Source: Romboutsia ilealis (GTDB lineage: Bacteria > Bacillota > Clostridia > Peptostreptococcales > Peptostreptococcaceae). From it: a stretch of 64,000 bases of DNA. The notes under the pieces were generated by a model. That model saw only the letters and a list, made by a program, of their open reading frames with translations. It was not told the DNA's origin and did no database searches. The stretch covers positions 1,411,481 to 1,475,480 of the forward strand of contig NZ_LN555523.1 of the NCBI RefSeq assembly GCF_900015215.1. Direction: 5' to 3'. The position numbers and the translations under genes were made by a program. This document shows positions 9,297 to 18,721 of the stretch, piece by piece (within the stretch, counting starts at the first letter, position 1; each line of letters starts with the position of its first letter).

Positions 9297-10706
9297 TTAT
9301 TTAGATTCATCCCATCCCAATAATAATGTTGTAAAGAATGCAACCCCTAACGCTATTGCAAACATTATTAGATAATTAATAGGTGAATGTAAATGTAATA
9401 GTATTCCAAATATTCCTGTAACTCCTGTTCCTGTAGCTCCAAGTCCAACTATTGATGCATATAATCCTCCTGCTGCTCCACCTAAAGCTGCCCCTATAAA
9501 AGGTTTTATATATCTTAAATTTATTCCAAATATTGCTGGCTCTGTTATACCCAACATTGCACTTAGTGCTGCTGGGAATGCTAATGATTTTATTTTCTTA
9601 TTTTTAGTTTTTACACCTACTGCAAGTGTTGCACCACCTTGTGCTATATTTGCAGCTGATGCTATTGGCAACCAATATGTATATCCATAATTGGCGATTT
9701 GTCCCATATCTATTATCGAATACATATGATGAATACCTGTAACAACTGTAGTTGCATATATTCCACCAATTACAAACCCACCTATCCCAAATGGTAATTG
9801 AACTATTTGTTGAACTCCAGTCAATAAAGAATTTTCTAAGAAAACAAATACTGGTCCAACTAATGTAAGAGTTAAATATCCAGTTATAAATATTGTAACT
9901 AATGGTGTTACAAATAAATCAATCATTTCTGGAACTATCTTATGAAGTTTATTTTCTATAAAGCTCATTATATAAACTGCTATTACTATTGGTATTACAT
10001 GACCTTGATAAGCTACCATAGGAATCTCGTATAGTCCAAACCATACTGATTGATTTCTAAGCACACCTTCACTAGCTACAGTCCATGCATTTTGTAAATC
10101 TGGATGTAACATAATCATAGCTATAACTGCACCTAAGAATTGATTTCCACCAAATACCTTTGCACTACTAAATCCAATAAGTATCGGTAAGAATATGTAT
10201 GCTGCATTACTAAACATAGCTAAAAATACATACCATGATGCACTTGTATCTATTGCTAAATAACCATTATTTACACAGAAATTTATAGATTCCGTAAGTC
10301 CCATCATAAGACCTCCAGCTACTATTGCTGGTATGATAGGAACAAATACATCACCTAAAGTCTTTATTATCTTTTTAAACTTATTATCATTTGCACTAGC
10401 TACTTGTTTCAATTCTTCTTTTGATACTTCACCTTGACCAGTAAGTTGTGTAAATTCTTCATATACTTTATTTACTACCCCTGTACCAAATATTACTTGA
10501 AGCTGTCCAGATGCAAAGAAAACTCCCTTTACACCATCAATATTTTCTATAGCTTCTTTATTTACTTTTTCATTAGATTTAATTACTAATCTAAGTCTTG
10601 TTGCACAATGAGCTGCTGATATTAAGTTTTCACTTGTACCAATTTCATTTATTATTTGTTGTGCTATTTCTTTATAATTTGTTTTTTCTACTTTATTATT
10701 ACCCAC
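9297..10706 (-). CDS. scrA: PTS sucrose transporter, EIIBC
   Basis: Imports and phosphorylates sucrose. The EIIB domain (about 10-90) shows the phosphorylated cysteine in SAAHCATRLRLVIK. The remainder is a ten-helix EIIC domain of the glucose/sucrose superfamily (GGLMMGLTE, GITEPAIFG near the C-terminus). The protein ends at WDESK without an EIIA domain, so EIIA must come from elsewhere, as for most ScrA proteins. The start codon is GTG at 10706, 8 nt after AAGGGGG. It is the first gene of the operon, directly behind a LacI-type operator and a near-consensus promoter. Confidence 0.92.
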   Translation of the reverse strand: MGNNKVEKTNYKEIAQQIINEIGTSENLISAAHCATRLRLVIKSNEKVNKEAIENIDGVKGVFFASGQLQVIFGTGVVNKVYEEFTQLTGQGEVSKEELKQVASANDNKFKKIIKTLGDVFVPIIPAIVAGGLMMGLTESINFCVNNGYLAIDTSASWYVFLAMFSNAAYIFLPILIGFSSAKVFGGNQFLGAVIAMIMLHPDLQNAWTVASEGVLRNQSVWFGLYEIPMVAYQGHVIPIVIAVYIMSFIENKLHKIVPEMIDLFVTPLVTIFITGYLTLTLVGPVFVFLENSLLTGVQQIVQLPFGIGGFVIGGIYATTVVTGIHHMYSIIDMGQIANYGYTYWLPIASAANIAQGGATLAVGVKTKNKKIKSLAFPAALSAMLGITEPAIFGINLRYIKPFIGAALGGAAGGLYASIVGLGATGTGVTGIFGILLHLHSPINYLIMFAIALGVAFFTTLLLGWDESK

Positions 10707-10727
10707 GTATATTCCCCCTTCCTAAAC

Positions 10728-10745
10728 TATGTAATCGATTACATA
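10728..10745 (-). promoter_or_regulatory. LacI-type operator upstream of scrA
   Basis: The perfect 18-bp palindrome TATGTAATCGATTACATA has a central CG, as is typical for LacI/GalR proteins. It lies just downstream of the scrA transcription start, so a bound repressor would block initiation. The LacI-type gene next door is the obvious binder. Confidence 0.8.
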
Positions 10746-10757
10746 TATGTTAATTTA

Positions 10758-10786
10758 AGTATATATTATTTTCCCGTTATAAGCAA
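10758..10786 (-). promoter_or_regulatory. scrA promoter
   Basis: On the minus strand: -35 TTGCTT (10786-10781), exactly 17 nt spacer, -10 TATACT (10763-10758). Predicted start is near 10750, directly in front of the operator. Confidence 0.7.
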
Positions 10787-10822
10787 TCATTTTCCTGGTT
10801 TAAATTTACAATTCAGGATATA

Positions 10823-10860
10823 AAAAAAGAAAATATACTTATCGTATACTTTCTCTTTTT
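10823..10860 (-). terminator. Terminator overlapping the end of the regulator gene
   Basis: A stem of about 16 bp (one mismatch) with a 5-nt loop begins inside the last codons of the LacI-type gene and ends in a U-tract. It separates the regulator from the scrA promoter. Confidence 0.7.
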
Positions 10861-11822
10861 ATATATTTATATCCTAATTTTATTTTATCTACATCTTTAT
10901 TTTTATATTTTATTTTGTTTATAAGAATTTTAGCAGCTTCTATACCACTTGTCTTATAATAATAATGTACAGTACTCAATTTAGGTGTTACAACTTTAGA
11001 TACTTTTGAATCTCCTATAGAAACTATGCAAATCTCCTCTGGTATTTTTATTCCTTGTGACTTTAGATATTCCATTGCTCCTATAGCTATATTATCTGTT
11101 ACACAAAAGATTCCATCAATATTTTTATTTTTGGAGATTAAATCCTTACAACTTTCATATCCTGACTCTGAAGAAAAATCTCCAATTCTTATATATTCAT
11201 TATTAAGGTTAATTTTATTATTTTTTAATGCATCAATATATCCTTGTTTTCTTTCTTTACCAACAGCTATATCTTCTTCTCCTACACCTATAAATCCTAT
11301 TTGACTACACTTACTTTTGATTAATTCATCTACAACAAAATAAGCTGCATCATAATCATCATGATATACACAAGAATAGTTTTCTATATTTTGTCCAACA
11401 ATAACTATTGGAATTTTTAAATTTTCAATTATTTCTAAATGTCTATTACTAATTGTCTTAGCTAAAAATATTATTCCATCTACTTCATTATTTTTAAATA
11501 TATTTAAATAATCTATTTCTTTTTCTATATCTAAATCTGTATTTCCTAAAAGTACATTATATCCATCTTTTTTTAATTCTGTACTAATACCATCTACAAT
11601 TCTACTAATTGTAGATGAACTTATTTTAGGTAATATAACGCCTATTAAATTTGTTTTTTTTGTTCTTAATGTCTGTGCAAAAGATGATGGTACATAACCA
11701 GTTTCATCAATTATCTTCTGTATTTTTTTTCTATTTTTTTCGCTAACATATCCATTATTTAAATATCTAGATATTGTTGTTCTAGATACACCTGCTAACT
11801 CTGCTATTTTATTTATATTCAT
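10839..11822 (-). CDS. scrR: LacI/GalR-family sucrose operon regulator
   Basis: A 327-residue transcription factor. The N-terminal helix-turn-helix IAELAGVSRTTISRYLNNG and the hinge-helix region (PSSFAQTLRTKKTNLIGVI) are classical LacI. Residues 60-327 form the periplasmic-binding-protein-like effector domain, probably sensing sucrose-6-phosphate or fructose. It sits immediately upstream of scrA with a separate terminator, and a palindromic operator lies in the scrA leader. The gene symbol follows from context; the ligand is inferred. Confidence 0.88.
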   Translation of the reverse strand: MNINKIAELAGVSRTTISRYLNNGYVSEKNRKKIQKIIDETGYVPSSFAQTLRTKKTNLIGVILPKISSSTISRIVDGISTELKKDGYNVLLGNTDLDIEKEIDYLNIFKNNEVDGIIFLAKTISNRHLEIIENLKIPIVIVGQNIENYSCVYHDDYDAAYFVVDELIKSKCSQIGFIGVGEEDIAVGKERKQGYIDALKNNKINLNNEYIRIGDFSSESGYESCKDLISKNKNIDGIFCVTDNIAIGAMEYLKSQGIKIPEEICIVSIGDSKVSKVVTPKLSTVHYYYKTSGIEAAKILINKIKYKNKDVDKIKLGYKYIKRESIR

Positions 11823-11889
11823 ATATATTTATCATCCTAATATTAATTTATATATATTGATTCATATTATCTAACTACTGAGAACTTAT

Positions 11890-12447
11890 TTAATACATTT
11901 TACTTTTATCTATTAATTTTTTATAAACAGTTTTCATATGCTCTTCACTAGTTAAGTCTAATACCTTATCAATATCAACCCACTTAACACCACTATTTTC
12001 ATCTTCTTTAACAACTAACTTTTCCTTTTCATCTGCTTCTAAAATATATGCTACTGATAAATGAAGATGACTTGCTACATATTTTCCTTTTTTTATATGT
12101 GCATTTACTGGTAATATATCAATTGAGCATATATCATTTGTTATGGCTCTAGCTTCTTTTATACCTGTTTCTTCTTTAGCTTCCTTTATAGACACTTTGA
12201 TTAAATCACTATCTCCATCAGCATGTCCACCAGTCCATCCCCATGAGTTATATATATTATGATGTATCATTAAAACCTTAGTTCTTGATTTATTTACTAT
12301 GAATCCAGAACTTGTTATATGCGCGATTTCATTATCTCTAACTAAAACATCTTCATTTTTATTTATAAAATCTAATATAATTTCTTTATCTTTTTTCTCT
12401 TGTTCATCAACAGGATTATATTTTTCTATTTGTTTTATCCATTCCAT
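11890..12447 (-). CDS. NUDIX hydrolase
   Basis: A 185-residue hydrolase of nucleoside-diphosphate-linked substrates. The NUDIX box reads GHADGDSDLIKVSIKEAKEE followed by TGI: the REUXEE core is AKEETG, and Asp replaces the first Glu of the consensus. An N-terminal helical extension of about 45 residues precedes the fold. GGGGGA precedes the ATG by 7 nt. The leader holds a 9-bp imperfect hairpin (12468-12508). Substrate unknown. The last 40 bp of this gene have a near-copy at 5808-5850, which suggests an old duplication. Confidence 0.85.
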   Translation of the reverse strand: MEWIKQIEKYNPVDEQEKKDKEIILDFINKNEDVLVRDNEIAHITSSGFIVNKSRTKVLMIHHNIYNSWGWTGGHADGDSDLIKVSIKEAKEETGIKEARAITNDICSIDILPVNAHIKKGKYVASHLHLSVAYILEADEKEKLVVKEDENSGVKWVDIDKVLDLTSEEHMKTVYKKLIDKSKMY

Positions 12448-12564
12448 GTTTTATCCCCCTATGTATTAAGGGACTATAACCTTATAAATGTTAAGTCATA
12501 ATCCCTAGCTTATCTAAATTTAAATATTAAAGTTTTATATTTTAGTATATATAATTTTATTATT

Positions 12565-12693
12565 TAATCTGTTGTATCATTTAATATATTGCATATATTC
12601 AAAACACTATATATAGTTTTTTAGCCATGAAAATACTCTATCATAAAGTCTAGTATTTTCAATAACTAAGATTAACTAGCACCAAGCGTTATT
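12565..12693 (-). repeat. MITE-like AT-rich element, copy 1
   Basis: On the minus strand it begins ATAACGCTTGGTGCTAGTTA and contains TTATTGAAAATACTAGACTT, closely matching the copy at 54226. The other end reads TAATCTGTTGTATCA on the plus strand. It occupies most of the NUDIX to PLP-lyase gap. Confidence 0.7.
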
Positions 12694-12732
12694 TAATATG
12701 ATTATATTAAAACTTGTACAATATTATTCTAT

Positions 12733-14010
12733 TTATTTTAATTTATTCATATACTCTATAGCCTTTAATGTACCCATCTTAGAGTGATCAAAAGTAAGTC
12801 CACCTTGGAAGTATACATTGTATGGTGGCTTTATAGGAGCATCTGCACTAAGTTCTATAGAAGAACCTTGAACAAAAGCACCTGCAGCCATTATAACTTC
12901 ACTGTCATATCCAGGCATTGCCCAAGGAACTGGCTTAACGTATGAATCAACAGGAGCTGCAGCTTGAGCACCTTGACAGAATGCTATAACTTCTTCAGCA
13001 TTTTTAAGTCTTACTATTTGTATTATATCACTTCTTACATCATCGTATTTTGGAAGTACTTCATATCCCATTTTTTCAAACATTCTAGCACAGTATATTG
13101 CACCCATTAAAGCTTGAGAAACTACATATGGAGCCATAAAGAATCCTTGTAATACATTTCTAGTTGTACCAAATGTTAAACCACATTCTTTACCTATACC
13201 TGGAGTTGTAAGTCTGTAAGATATAAGCTCTACTAAGTCAGCTCTACCAGCTACATATCCTCCAGTTAAAGCAAGTCCACCACCTGGATTTTTGATAAGT
13301 GATCCAGCCATTATATCAACACCAACTTCTGTTGGTTCTTTAGTTTCTATAAATTCTCCATAACAGTTATCAACCATAACTATAACATCTTCTTTAACAG
13401 ATTTTGCTACATCTACTATCTCTTTTATATCAGCTATTGTAAGAGATTTTCTCCAAGAATAACCCTTAGACCTTTGTATAAATACCATTTTAGTTTTATC
13501 ATTTATCTTACGCTTGATTCCTTCTAAATCAACATCTCCATTTTCTAAAAAATCAACTTGATTATATGTAACACCAAATTCTTTTAAAGATCCTTTTTCT
13601 TCTCTTATTCCTATAACACCTTCTAATGTATCATATGGTTTACCTGTAACTGATAATATTTCATCACCTGGTCTTAATATCCCTTGTAAGCAAAGTGTAA
13701 GTGCATGAGTTCCATTAACTATTATAGGTCTAACTAATGCATCTTCAGCTCCAAATACATTTGCATATATTTCTTCTACTTTTTCACGACCTAAATCATT
13801 ATAACCATATCCTGTTGTCCAGTTAAAATGGTTATCACTTAAATTAGCTTCTTGCATAGCTTTTAATACTTTATATTGATTATATTCTCTTATTTCTTTT
13901 ATTTCATCAAATTTGTGTTTTATATCATTCATTACTTCTTCAGATAATTTAAATGTTTCGTCATCTAAACCGTAAAATCCTTTTAATAATTCTTTAGTTT
14001 CTTGTAACAT
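12733..14010 (-). CDS. PLP-dependent methionine gamma-lyase-like protein (YnbB family)
   Basis: A 425-residue fold-type I PLP enzyme. Seen: the GTHALTLCLQGILRPGDEIL cofactor region, MVDNCYGEF with the PLP-pyridine Asp, and SLIKNPGGGLALTGGY with the likely Schiff-base Lys. The family is annotated as methionine gamma-lyase-like or aluminium-resistance protein (YnbB) and is widespread in Firmicutes; no firm physiological role is known to me. The start at 14010 follows AGGTGG by 6 nt; reading back to 14073 adds an untypical basic stretch. Confidence 0.82.
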   Translation of the reverse strand: MLQETKELLKGFYGLDDETFKLSEEVMNDIKHKFDEIKEIREYNQYKVLKAMQEANLSDNHFNWTTGYGYNDLGREKVEEIYANVFGAEDALVRPIIVNGTHALTLCLQGILRPGDEILSVTGKPYDTLEGVIGIREEKGSLKEFGVTYNQVDFLENGDVDLEGIKRKINDKTKMVFIQRSKGYSWRKSLTIADIKEIVDVAKSVKEDVIVMVDNCYGEFIETKEPTEVGVDIMAGSLIKNPGGGLALTGGYVAGRADLVELISYRLTTPGIGKECGLTFGTTRNVLQGFFMAPYVVSQALMGAIYCARMFEKMGYEVLPKYDDVRSDIIQIVRLKNAEEVIAFCQGAQAAAPVDSYVKPVPWAMPGYDSEVIMAAGAFVQGSSIELSADAPIKPPYNVYFQGGLTFDHSKMGTLKAIEYMNKLK

Positions 14011-14099
14011 AATATCCACCTGTCTTTTTAATTTTATCCTTAAAATTCTATCATAGTATGTATTTATAGTCAATTTCTAGAGAATTAACTATAATTTAC

Positions 14100-14765
14100 T
14101 TATTTACATTTTGTTATTTTAGTATCTATAATGGTTGCATCTGCAAATCTTTCTAATAATTTTTTTGAATATTCTATGTATCTTTCTAGATTTTCATCTT
14201 CTTCAAAAGCTATTATATTCATTAATATATGAGTTGTATCATTTGTTATCATCGCTTTTATAGAATCTGATGTAGTGCTACCAAATTTACCATCTTCATC
14301 TTCAAATACAGGTAAGTTTTCTAAGTTTATACTACCTCTTCCTATTCCATCATACCTTTCATTTTCTTCACCTACTGTAAAAGTTATACTTCCTTTTACT
14401 TTATCTAAGTCGTAAGTCCCTACTGAATAACAAGTATGTAGTGATATTAGATTATTTATATCTACTATATTATTAACTATATATAAGTCATTTCCTTTAA
14501 CTACTCTTTTGACTAATGATTCTGATGATAATCTATATCTACTTGGATCTTTACCTAATTTTTTATAAGCATTTCTTGATGATAATATATTCTTTAATTT
14601 TATTACTTCATCAAATTTTATATTTTCTTTTATTTCTTCACATTTTTTATTTATTAATTCTAATAGCTCTTTATCTGATTCTTTTGTTTTTACTTTAGCT
14701 TCTATTGATGCTATATGTACATTTACTTTTTCACTTAATTTTTTATCTATGTTTATATTTATCAT
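14100..14765 (-). CDS. B3/B4 domain protein (PheRS beta-like)
   Basis: A 221-residue stand-alone B3/B4 domain, the module that edits mischarged tRNA in phenylalanyl-tRNA synthetase beta. Seen: SRNAYKKLGKDPSRYRLSSE, HTCYSVGTYDLDKVKG and FGSTTSDSIKAMIT, which are the recurring motifs of this family. A trans-editing or amino-acid-binding role is possible but unproven. It starts about 90 nt upstream of the PLP-enzyme gene in the same direction, so co-transcription is possible. Confidence 0.8.
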   Translation of the reverse strand: MININIDKKLSEKVNVHIASIEAKVKTKESDKELLELINKKCEEIKENIKFDEVIKLKNILSSRNAYKKLGKDPSRYRLSSESLVKRVVKGNDLYIVNNIVDINNLISLHTCYSVGTYDLDKVKGSITFTVGEENERYDGIGRGSINLENLPVFEDEDGKFGSTTSDSIKAMITNDTTHILMNIIAFEEDENLERYIEYSKKLLERFADATIIDTKITKCK

Positions 14766-14941
14766 TTGAATTCTCCTTATACACTATTTCCCCAACTTAA
14801 ATATTGTATCATAAGTATATTTTTATACAAAATTTAGATATTTCTATTAAGCATAAATTGAAATAATACTTTAGATTTTTTAATCAACTATTCAAAAGTA
14901 GTTTGTATAATTCCTAATCTATCTAAAATACTACGTCTGTT

Positions 14942-14990
14942 ACTAAAAAATACTCCTACCCTTGTTTTAAGAGTAGGAGTATTTTTTAGT
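14942..14990 (-). terminator. Terminator of the ABC exporter operon
   Basis: An 18-bp perfect stem (14942-14959 with 14973-14990) contains a GC-rich core and A/U runs at both feet, just beyond the second exporter gene. Confidence 0.85.
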
Positions 14991-15009
14991 ATAAATTAAA
15001 TATTTATTT

Positions 15010-16788
15010 TTAACTAGCTTTTTCAAATTGGCTATTATATAGTTCTGCGTAGAATCCATTTAATTTTAATAATTCATTATGATTTCCACTTTCAATTATA
15101 TCTCCATCTTTCATAACTAATATAACATCCGCATTTTTTATAGTTGATAATCTATGAGCTATAACAAATGAAGTTTTTCCAGCTGATAATTTATCCATAG
15201 CTTCTTGAATTAATATTTCAGTACGAGTATCTACTGAACTTGTTGCTTCATCTAATATTAATAATGGCGCATCTTTTACCATTGCTCTAGCTATAGTTAT
15301 TAATTGTTTTTGACCTGCTGATAAATTAGTATTATCATCAAGTACTGTATCATATCCATGAGGAAGTGTTCTTATAAAGTGATCTATTCCTACTGCTTTA
15401 CAAGCTGATACTATAACAGATTCTGAAACATCCTCTTTATTATAAGTTATATTATCTCTAATAGTACCTTCAAATAACCATGTGTCTTGAAGTACCATAC
15501 AGAATAAATCATGAACTTTTTCTCTACTTAAATCTTGTATAGCAACATCGTCTATTTTAATTTTACCGCTATTTACATCATAGAACTTCATAAGTAGATT
15601 TACTAAAGTAGTTTTACCAGCGCCAGTAGGACCTACTATTGCTACCTTTTGACCTGCTTTAATATCAACTGAGAAGTCTTTTATTATTAATTTATCTTCA
15701 TTGTATCCAAACTTAACATTTTCAAAAGATACATTTCCTTTTACATTATCTATAGAAACTGTGTTGTTGCTTTCATCAACCATTTCTTCTTCTTCTAAGA
15801 ATTCAAATACACGTTTAGATGCTGCTGAAGTAGATTGTAAACTTGTAGCTGCTTGTGCAAGTTGACCTAATGGTTGTGTGAAGAATCTAATATACATCAT
15901 AAATGCTACTATTACACCAAAGCTTATTTTATTATTAAATGCTAACATAGCACCTACTACACAAACTGCAACATATCCAAAGTTTCCTACAAATGTCATT
16001 AAAGGCATCATAAGACCTGATATAAATTGTGCTTTCCATCCAGTATCACGAAGTTTATTATTTAGTTCTTTAAAATCTTTATTAGTTTTTTCTTGAGCAT
16101 TATATGCTTTTATTACACTATGCCCTGTATATACTTCTTCTATATGACCATTTATTTCACCTAAAAGACGTTGTTGTCTTTCAAAATAACGTTGTGATTT
16201 TGATACTATTATTGTCATAAATCCAAAACCAATTAAAGTTGCTACTATTGCTGTAATTGTTAATGTTACATTTGTTTTAAGCATCATAAATAAAGAACCA
16301 ATTAGTAAAGATATTCCACTAACTAAATTTCCCATACTCTGGTTTAATGTTTGACCTATTGTATCAACATCATTAGTAACACGACTTAATACATCACCAA
16401 CAGTATTTTTATCATAATATTTTAACGGTAATCTATTTATCTTATTTGATATATCACTTCTTAATTTATTAGTTGTTTTTTGTGTTATTGTAGCCATTAT
16501 AAAACTTTGTGAATAAGATAATATAATACTAATTAAATATAATCCAACTAATAATATACCTATTTCTTTTATTCTATCTATGTCAATCCCTGTCATTATG
16601 CCCTGAGTAATTAAGTCTGTTATCTCACTTAATCTATCTGGACTGTAAACTGTAATTGCAGAACCTCCTATGGCAAATAATAATGCCATAATTAAAAATA
16701 CATTGTATCTTTTAAGGTATTCCATAAGGTTTACAAGTCCATCTTTAGAAAACTTTTTATCTTCTTTATTAAAACCTTGTTTACGCAC
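15010..16788 (-). CDS. ABC exporter half-transporter, catalytic subunit (type IV, multidrug/lipid)
   Basis: A 592-residue fusion of six membrane helices and an ATPase domain. The NBD (about 350-592) carries Walker A GPTGAGKTT, a signature altered to LSAGQ, and Walker B LLILDEATSS with the catalytic Glu intact. Start is GTG at 16788, 7 nt after AAAGGAGGAG, overlapping the upstream subunit gene by 8 bp. The pair resembles heterodimeric exporters of the BmrCD/TM287-288 type. The divergent TCS and its repeat operators point to induction by an envelope-active compound. Confidence 0.9.
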   Translation of the reverse strand: MRKQGFNKEDKKFSKDGLVNLMEYLKRYNVFLIMALLFAIGGSAITVYSPDRLSEITDLITQGIMTGIDIDRIKEIGILLVGLYLISIILSYSQSFIMATITQKTTNKLRSDISNKINRLPLKYYDKNTVGDVLSRVTNDVDTIGQTLNQSMGNLVSGISLLIGSLFMMLKTNVTLTITAIVATLIGFGFMTIIVSKSQRYFERQQRLLGEINGHIEEVYTGHSVIKAYNAQEKTNKDFKELNNKLRDTGWKAQFISGLMMPLMTFVGNFGYVAVCVVGAMLAFNNKISFGVIVAFMMYIRFFTQPLGQLAQAATSLQSTSAASKRVFEFLEEEEMVDESNNTVSIDNVKGNVSFENVKFGYNEDKLIIKDFSVDIKAGQKVAIVGPTGAGKTTLVNLLMKFYDVNSGKIKIDDVAIQDLSREKVHDLFCMVLQDTWLFEGTIRDNITYNKEDVSESVIVSACKAVGIDHFIRTLPHGYDTVLDDNTNLSAGQKQLITIARAMVKDAPLLILDEATSSVDTRTEILIQEAMDKLSAGKTSFVIAHRLSTIKNADVILVMKDGDIIESGNHNELLKLNGFYAELYNSQFEKAS

Positions 16789-18550
16789 TTGCTAACTCCT
16801 CCTTTGAAAGTTGAGATAATGCTATTTCTTGATACACTTTACAATTTTCTAAAAGCTCTTTATGTGTTCCCATTCCAACTATTTGACCTTCCTCTAAAAC
16901 TATTATTTTATCTGCATCAATTATAGTACCTATACGTTGAGCTACTATTAAGTTTGTAGCATCTGTAGTTTCTTTCTTTAATACTGAACGAAGTTTTCTA
17001 TCTGTTTTATAATCAAGAGCTGAGAAAGAATCATCAAATATATAAATTTGTGGTTTTCTACATATTGCTCTTGCTATAGATAATCTTTGTTTTTGTCCAC
17101 CTGATACATTTTTACCACCTTGAGAAATTGCTGATTTATAAGTATCAGGCATTTTTTCAACAAACTCTGATCCTTGAGCTATTTCTACTGCACTTATAAC
17201 ATCTTCTTCAGAATAATTGCCTTTACCGTTATCACCAAATGCAACATTTGATAATATATTTCCTGTAAATAGCGCTGCCTTTTGTTGAACATATCCTAAA
17301 ATATTATTAAGTTCTTTTTGTTTATATTCTTTTACATTAACTCCATTTACTAATACTTCACCTTCTGTAACATCATAAAATCTTGGTATTAAGTTTATTA
17401 ATGAAGTTTTACCACTACCTGTTGATCCAATTATAGCAACTGTTTCACCTTTTTTAGCTGTAAAGCTTATATCTTGAAGTATATATTCTGAATCCTCAGA
17501 GTCAGGATATTTAAAGCTAACATTTCTAAATTCTATTTCCCCAGTTTGTGAAGTTTCTTTAATATTACCTTTACCATCTACTATACTTTCTTTTGTTTCT
17601 AATACTTCTAATATACGTTTAGCTGAAACTGATGCTCTTGGTAACATTATAAATATCATAGTTAACATTACAAATGACATTATTACTTGCATTGCATAAG
17701 ATGAAAATACTATCATGTTACTAAATAAATCCATTTTATCCATCATATCCGCATTATTTATTAATACAGCACCTATCCAGTAAATAGCTAATGTTAATCC
17801 ACTCATTATAAACATCATACCTGGTTGCATTATTCCCATAACTCTGTTTATAACTAAATTATTTTTTGTTAATTCATTGTTTACTTCTTCAAATTTATTA
17901 CTTTGGTATTTTTCTGCATTGTATGCACGAACTACACGAATACCAGTTAAGTTTTCTCTAGTCACTAAGTTTACTCTATCTGTTAATTTTTGTATCTTTT
18001 TAAATCTAGGCATAGCAAATATCATTACTATTGATATAAGTATTAACAATCCGACTATAGCTCCACCTGTAGCTACTGTCCATTCTATTCCTTTACCTAA
18101 AATTTTACTTATAGCCCATACTGCTGTAATAGGGGCCTTTATCATTAATTGTAGACCCATAGCTACGATATTTTGAACTTGAGTTATATCATTAGTTGAA
18201 CGAGTTATTAAACTTGCTGTAGAAAATTTATTTATTTCTGCTAATGAAAAACTCTCGATTTTATCATATACACTTGAACGAAGTTTCCAAGATAAGTTTG
18301 AAGCAATTCTTGCTGCAAAATATCCTACTATAAATGCTAGTGATAAACTTCCAAGTGCACAAAGTAGCATATTTCCTCCAGCACTTAATATATCTCTCAT
18401 TTGACTATCTGGAGTTTGAACTAATCTTGTTATTTCCGACATATAATCTGGAAGTTTTAAATCAAGATAAACTTGACCTATTACAAAGACAAAACTAAGT
18501 AGTACAAGCATCCAGTCTTTTTTTGTTAAATATTTTAACATCTTTAACAT
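16781..18550 (-). CDS. ABC exporter half-transporter, degenerate-site subunit
   Basis: A 589-residue partner of the next gene. Six membrane helices (1-310) precede an NBD with Walker A GSTGSGKTS, a canonical signature VSGGQKQR and Walker B IYIFDDSFSALD, where Asp replaces the catalytic Glu. That substitution, paired with LSAGQ in the partner, is the expected signature of a heterodimer with one degenerate ATP site. The start at 18550 follows GGGAG by 8 nt. It is the first gene of the operon, divergent from the response regulator. Confidence 0.9.
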   Translation of the reverse strand: MLKMLKYLTKKDWMLVLLSFVFVIGQVYLDLKLPDYMSEITRLVQTPDSQMRDILSAGGNMLLCALGSLSLAFIVGYFAARIASNLSWKLRSSVYDKIESFSLAEINKFSTASLITRSTNDITQVQNIVAMGLQLMIKAPITAVWAISKILGKGIEWTVATGGAIVGLLILISIVMIFAMPRFKKIQKLTDRVNLVTRENLTGIRVVRAYNAEKYQSNKFEEVNNELTKNNLVINRVMGIMQPGMMFIMSGLTLAIYWIGAVLINNADMMDKMDLFSNMIVFSSYAMQVIMSFVMLTMIFIMLPRASVSAKRILEVLETKESIVDGKGNIKETSQTGEIEFRNVSFKYPDSEDSEYILQDISFTAKKGETVAIIGSTGSGKTSLINLIPRFYDVTEGEVLVNGVNVKEYKQKELNNILGYVQQKAALFTGNILSNVAFGDNGKGNYSEEDVISAVEIAQGSEFVEKMPDTYKSAISQGGKNVSGGQKQRLSIARAICRKPQIYIFDDSFSALDYKTDRKLRSVLKKETTDATNLIVAQRIGTIIDADKIIVLEEGQIVGMGTHKELLENCKVYQEIALSQLSKEELASA

Positions 18551-18604
18551 TTCATATCTCCCTTTCTTTGCTTATTAAATTTTATACATGTATTTTATAA
18601 AATA

Positions 18605-18647
18605 AAGATTAACTAAACATTAATTAAAGATGAACTCAAGATGAACT
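18605..18647. promoter_or_regulatory. Four tandem 11-bp repeats, probable response-regulator operator
   Basis: Units start at 18605, 18616, 18627 and 18638: AAGATTAACT, AACATTAATT, AAGATGAACT, AAGATGAACT, each followed by one spacer base. The exact helical period is typical of OmpR-family regulators binding head-to-tail dimers. On the minus strand the block ends a few nt before a TATAAA-like -10 for the exporter operon. The same unit recurs upstream of the small gene at 20485. Confidence 0.65.
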
Positions 18648-18670
18648 TTTTTTACAAAAAATTATAATTA

Positions 18671-18698
18671 TTGACTGATTATCATAATCTAATATAAT
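18671..18698 (+). promoter_or_regulatory. Promoter of the response regulator operon
   Basis: -35 TTGACT (18671-18676), 16-nt spacer, -10 TATAAT (18693-18698), followed by AAAGGAGG in front of the ATG at 18722. Confidence 0.7.
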
Positions 18699-18721
18699 TA
18701 AAATTAAAAAGGAGGATTATA

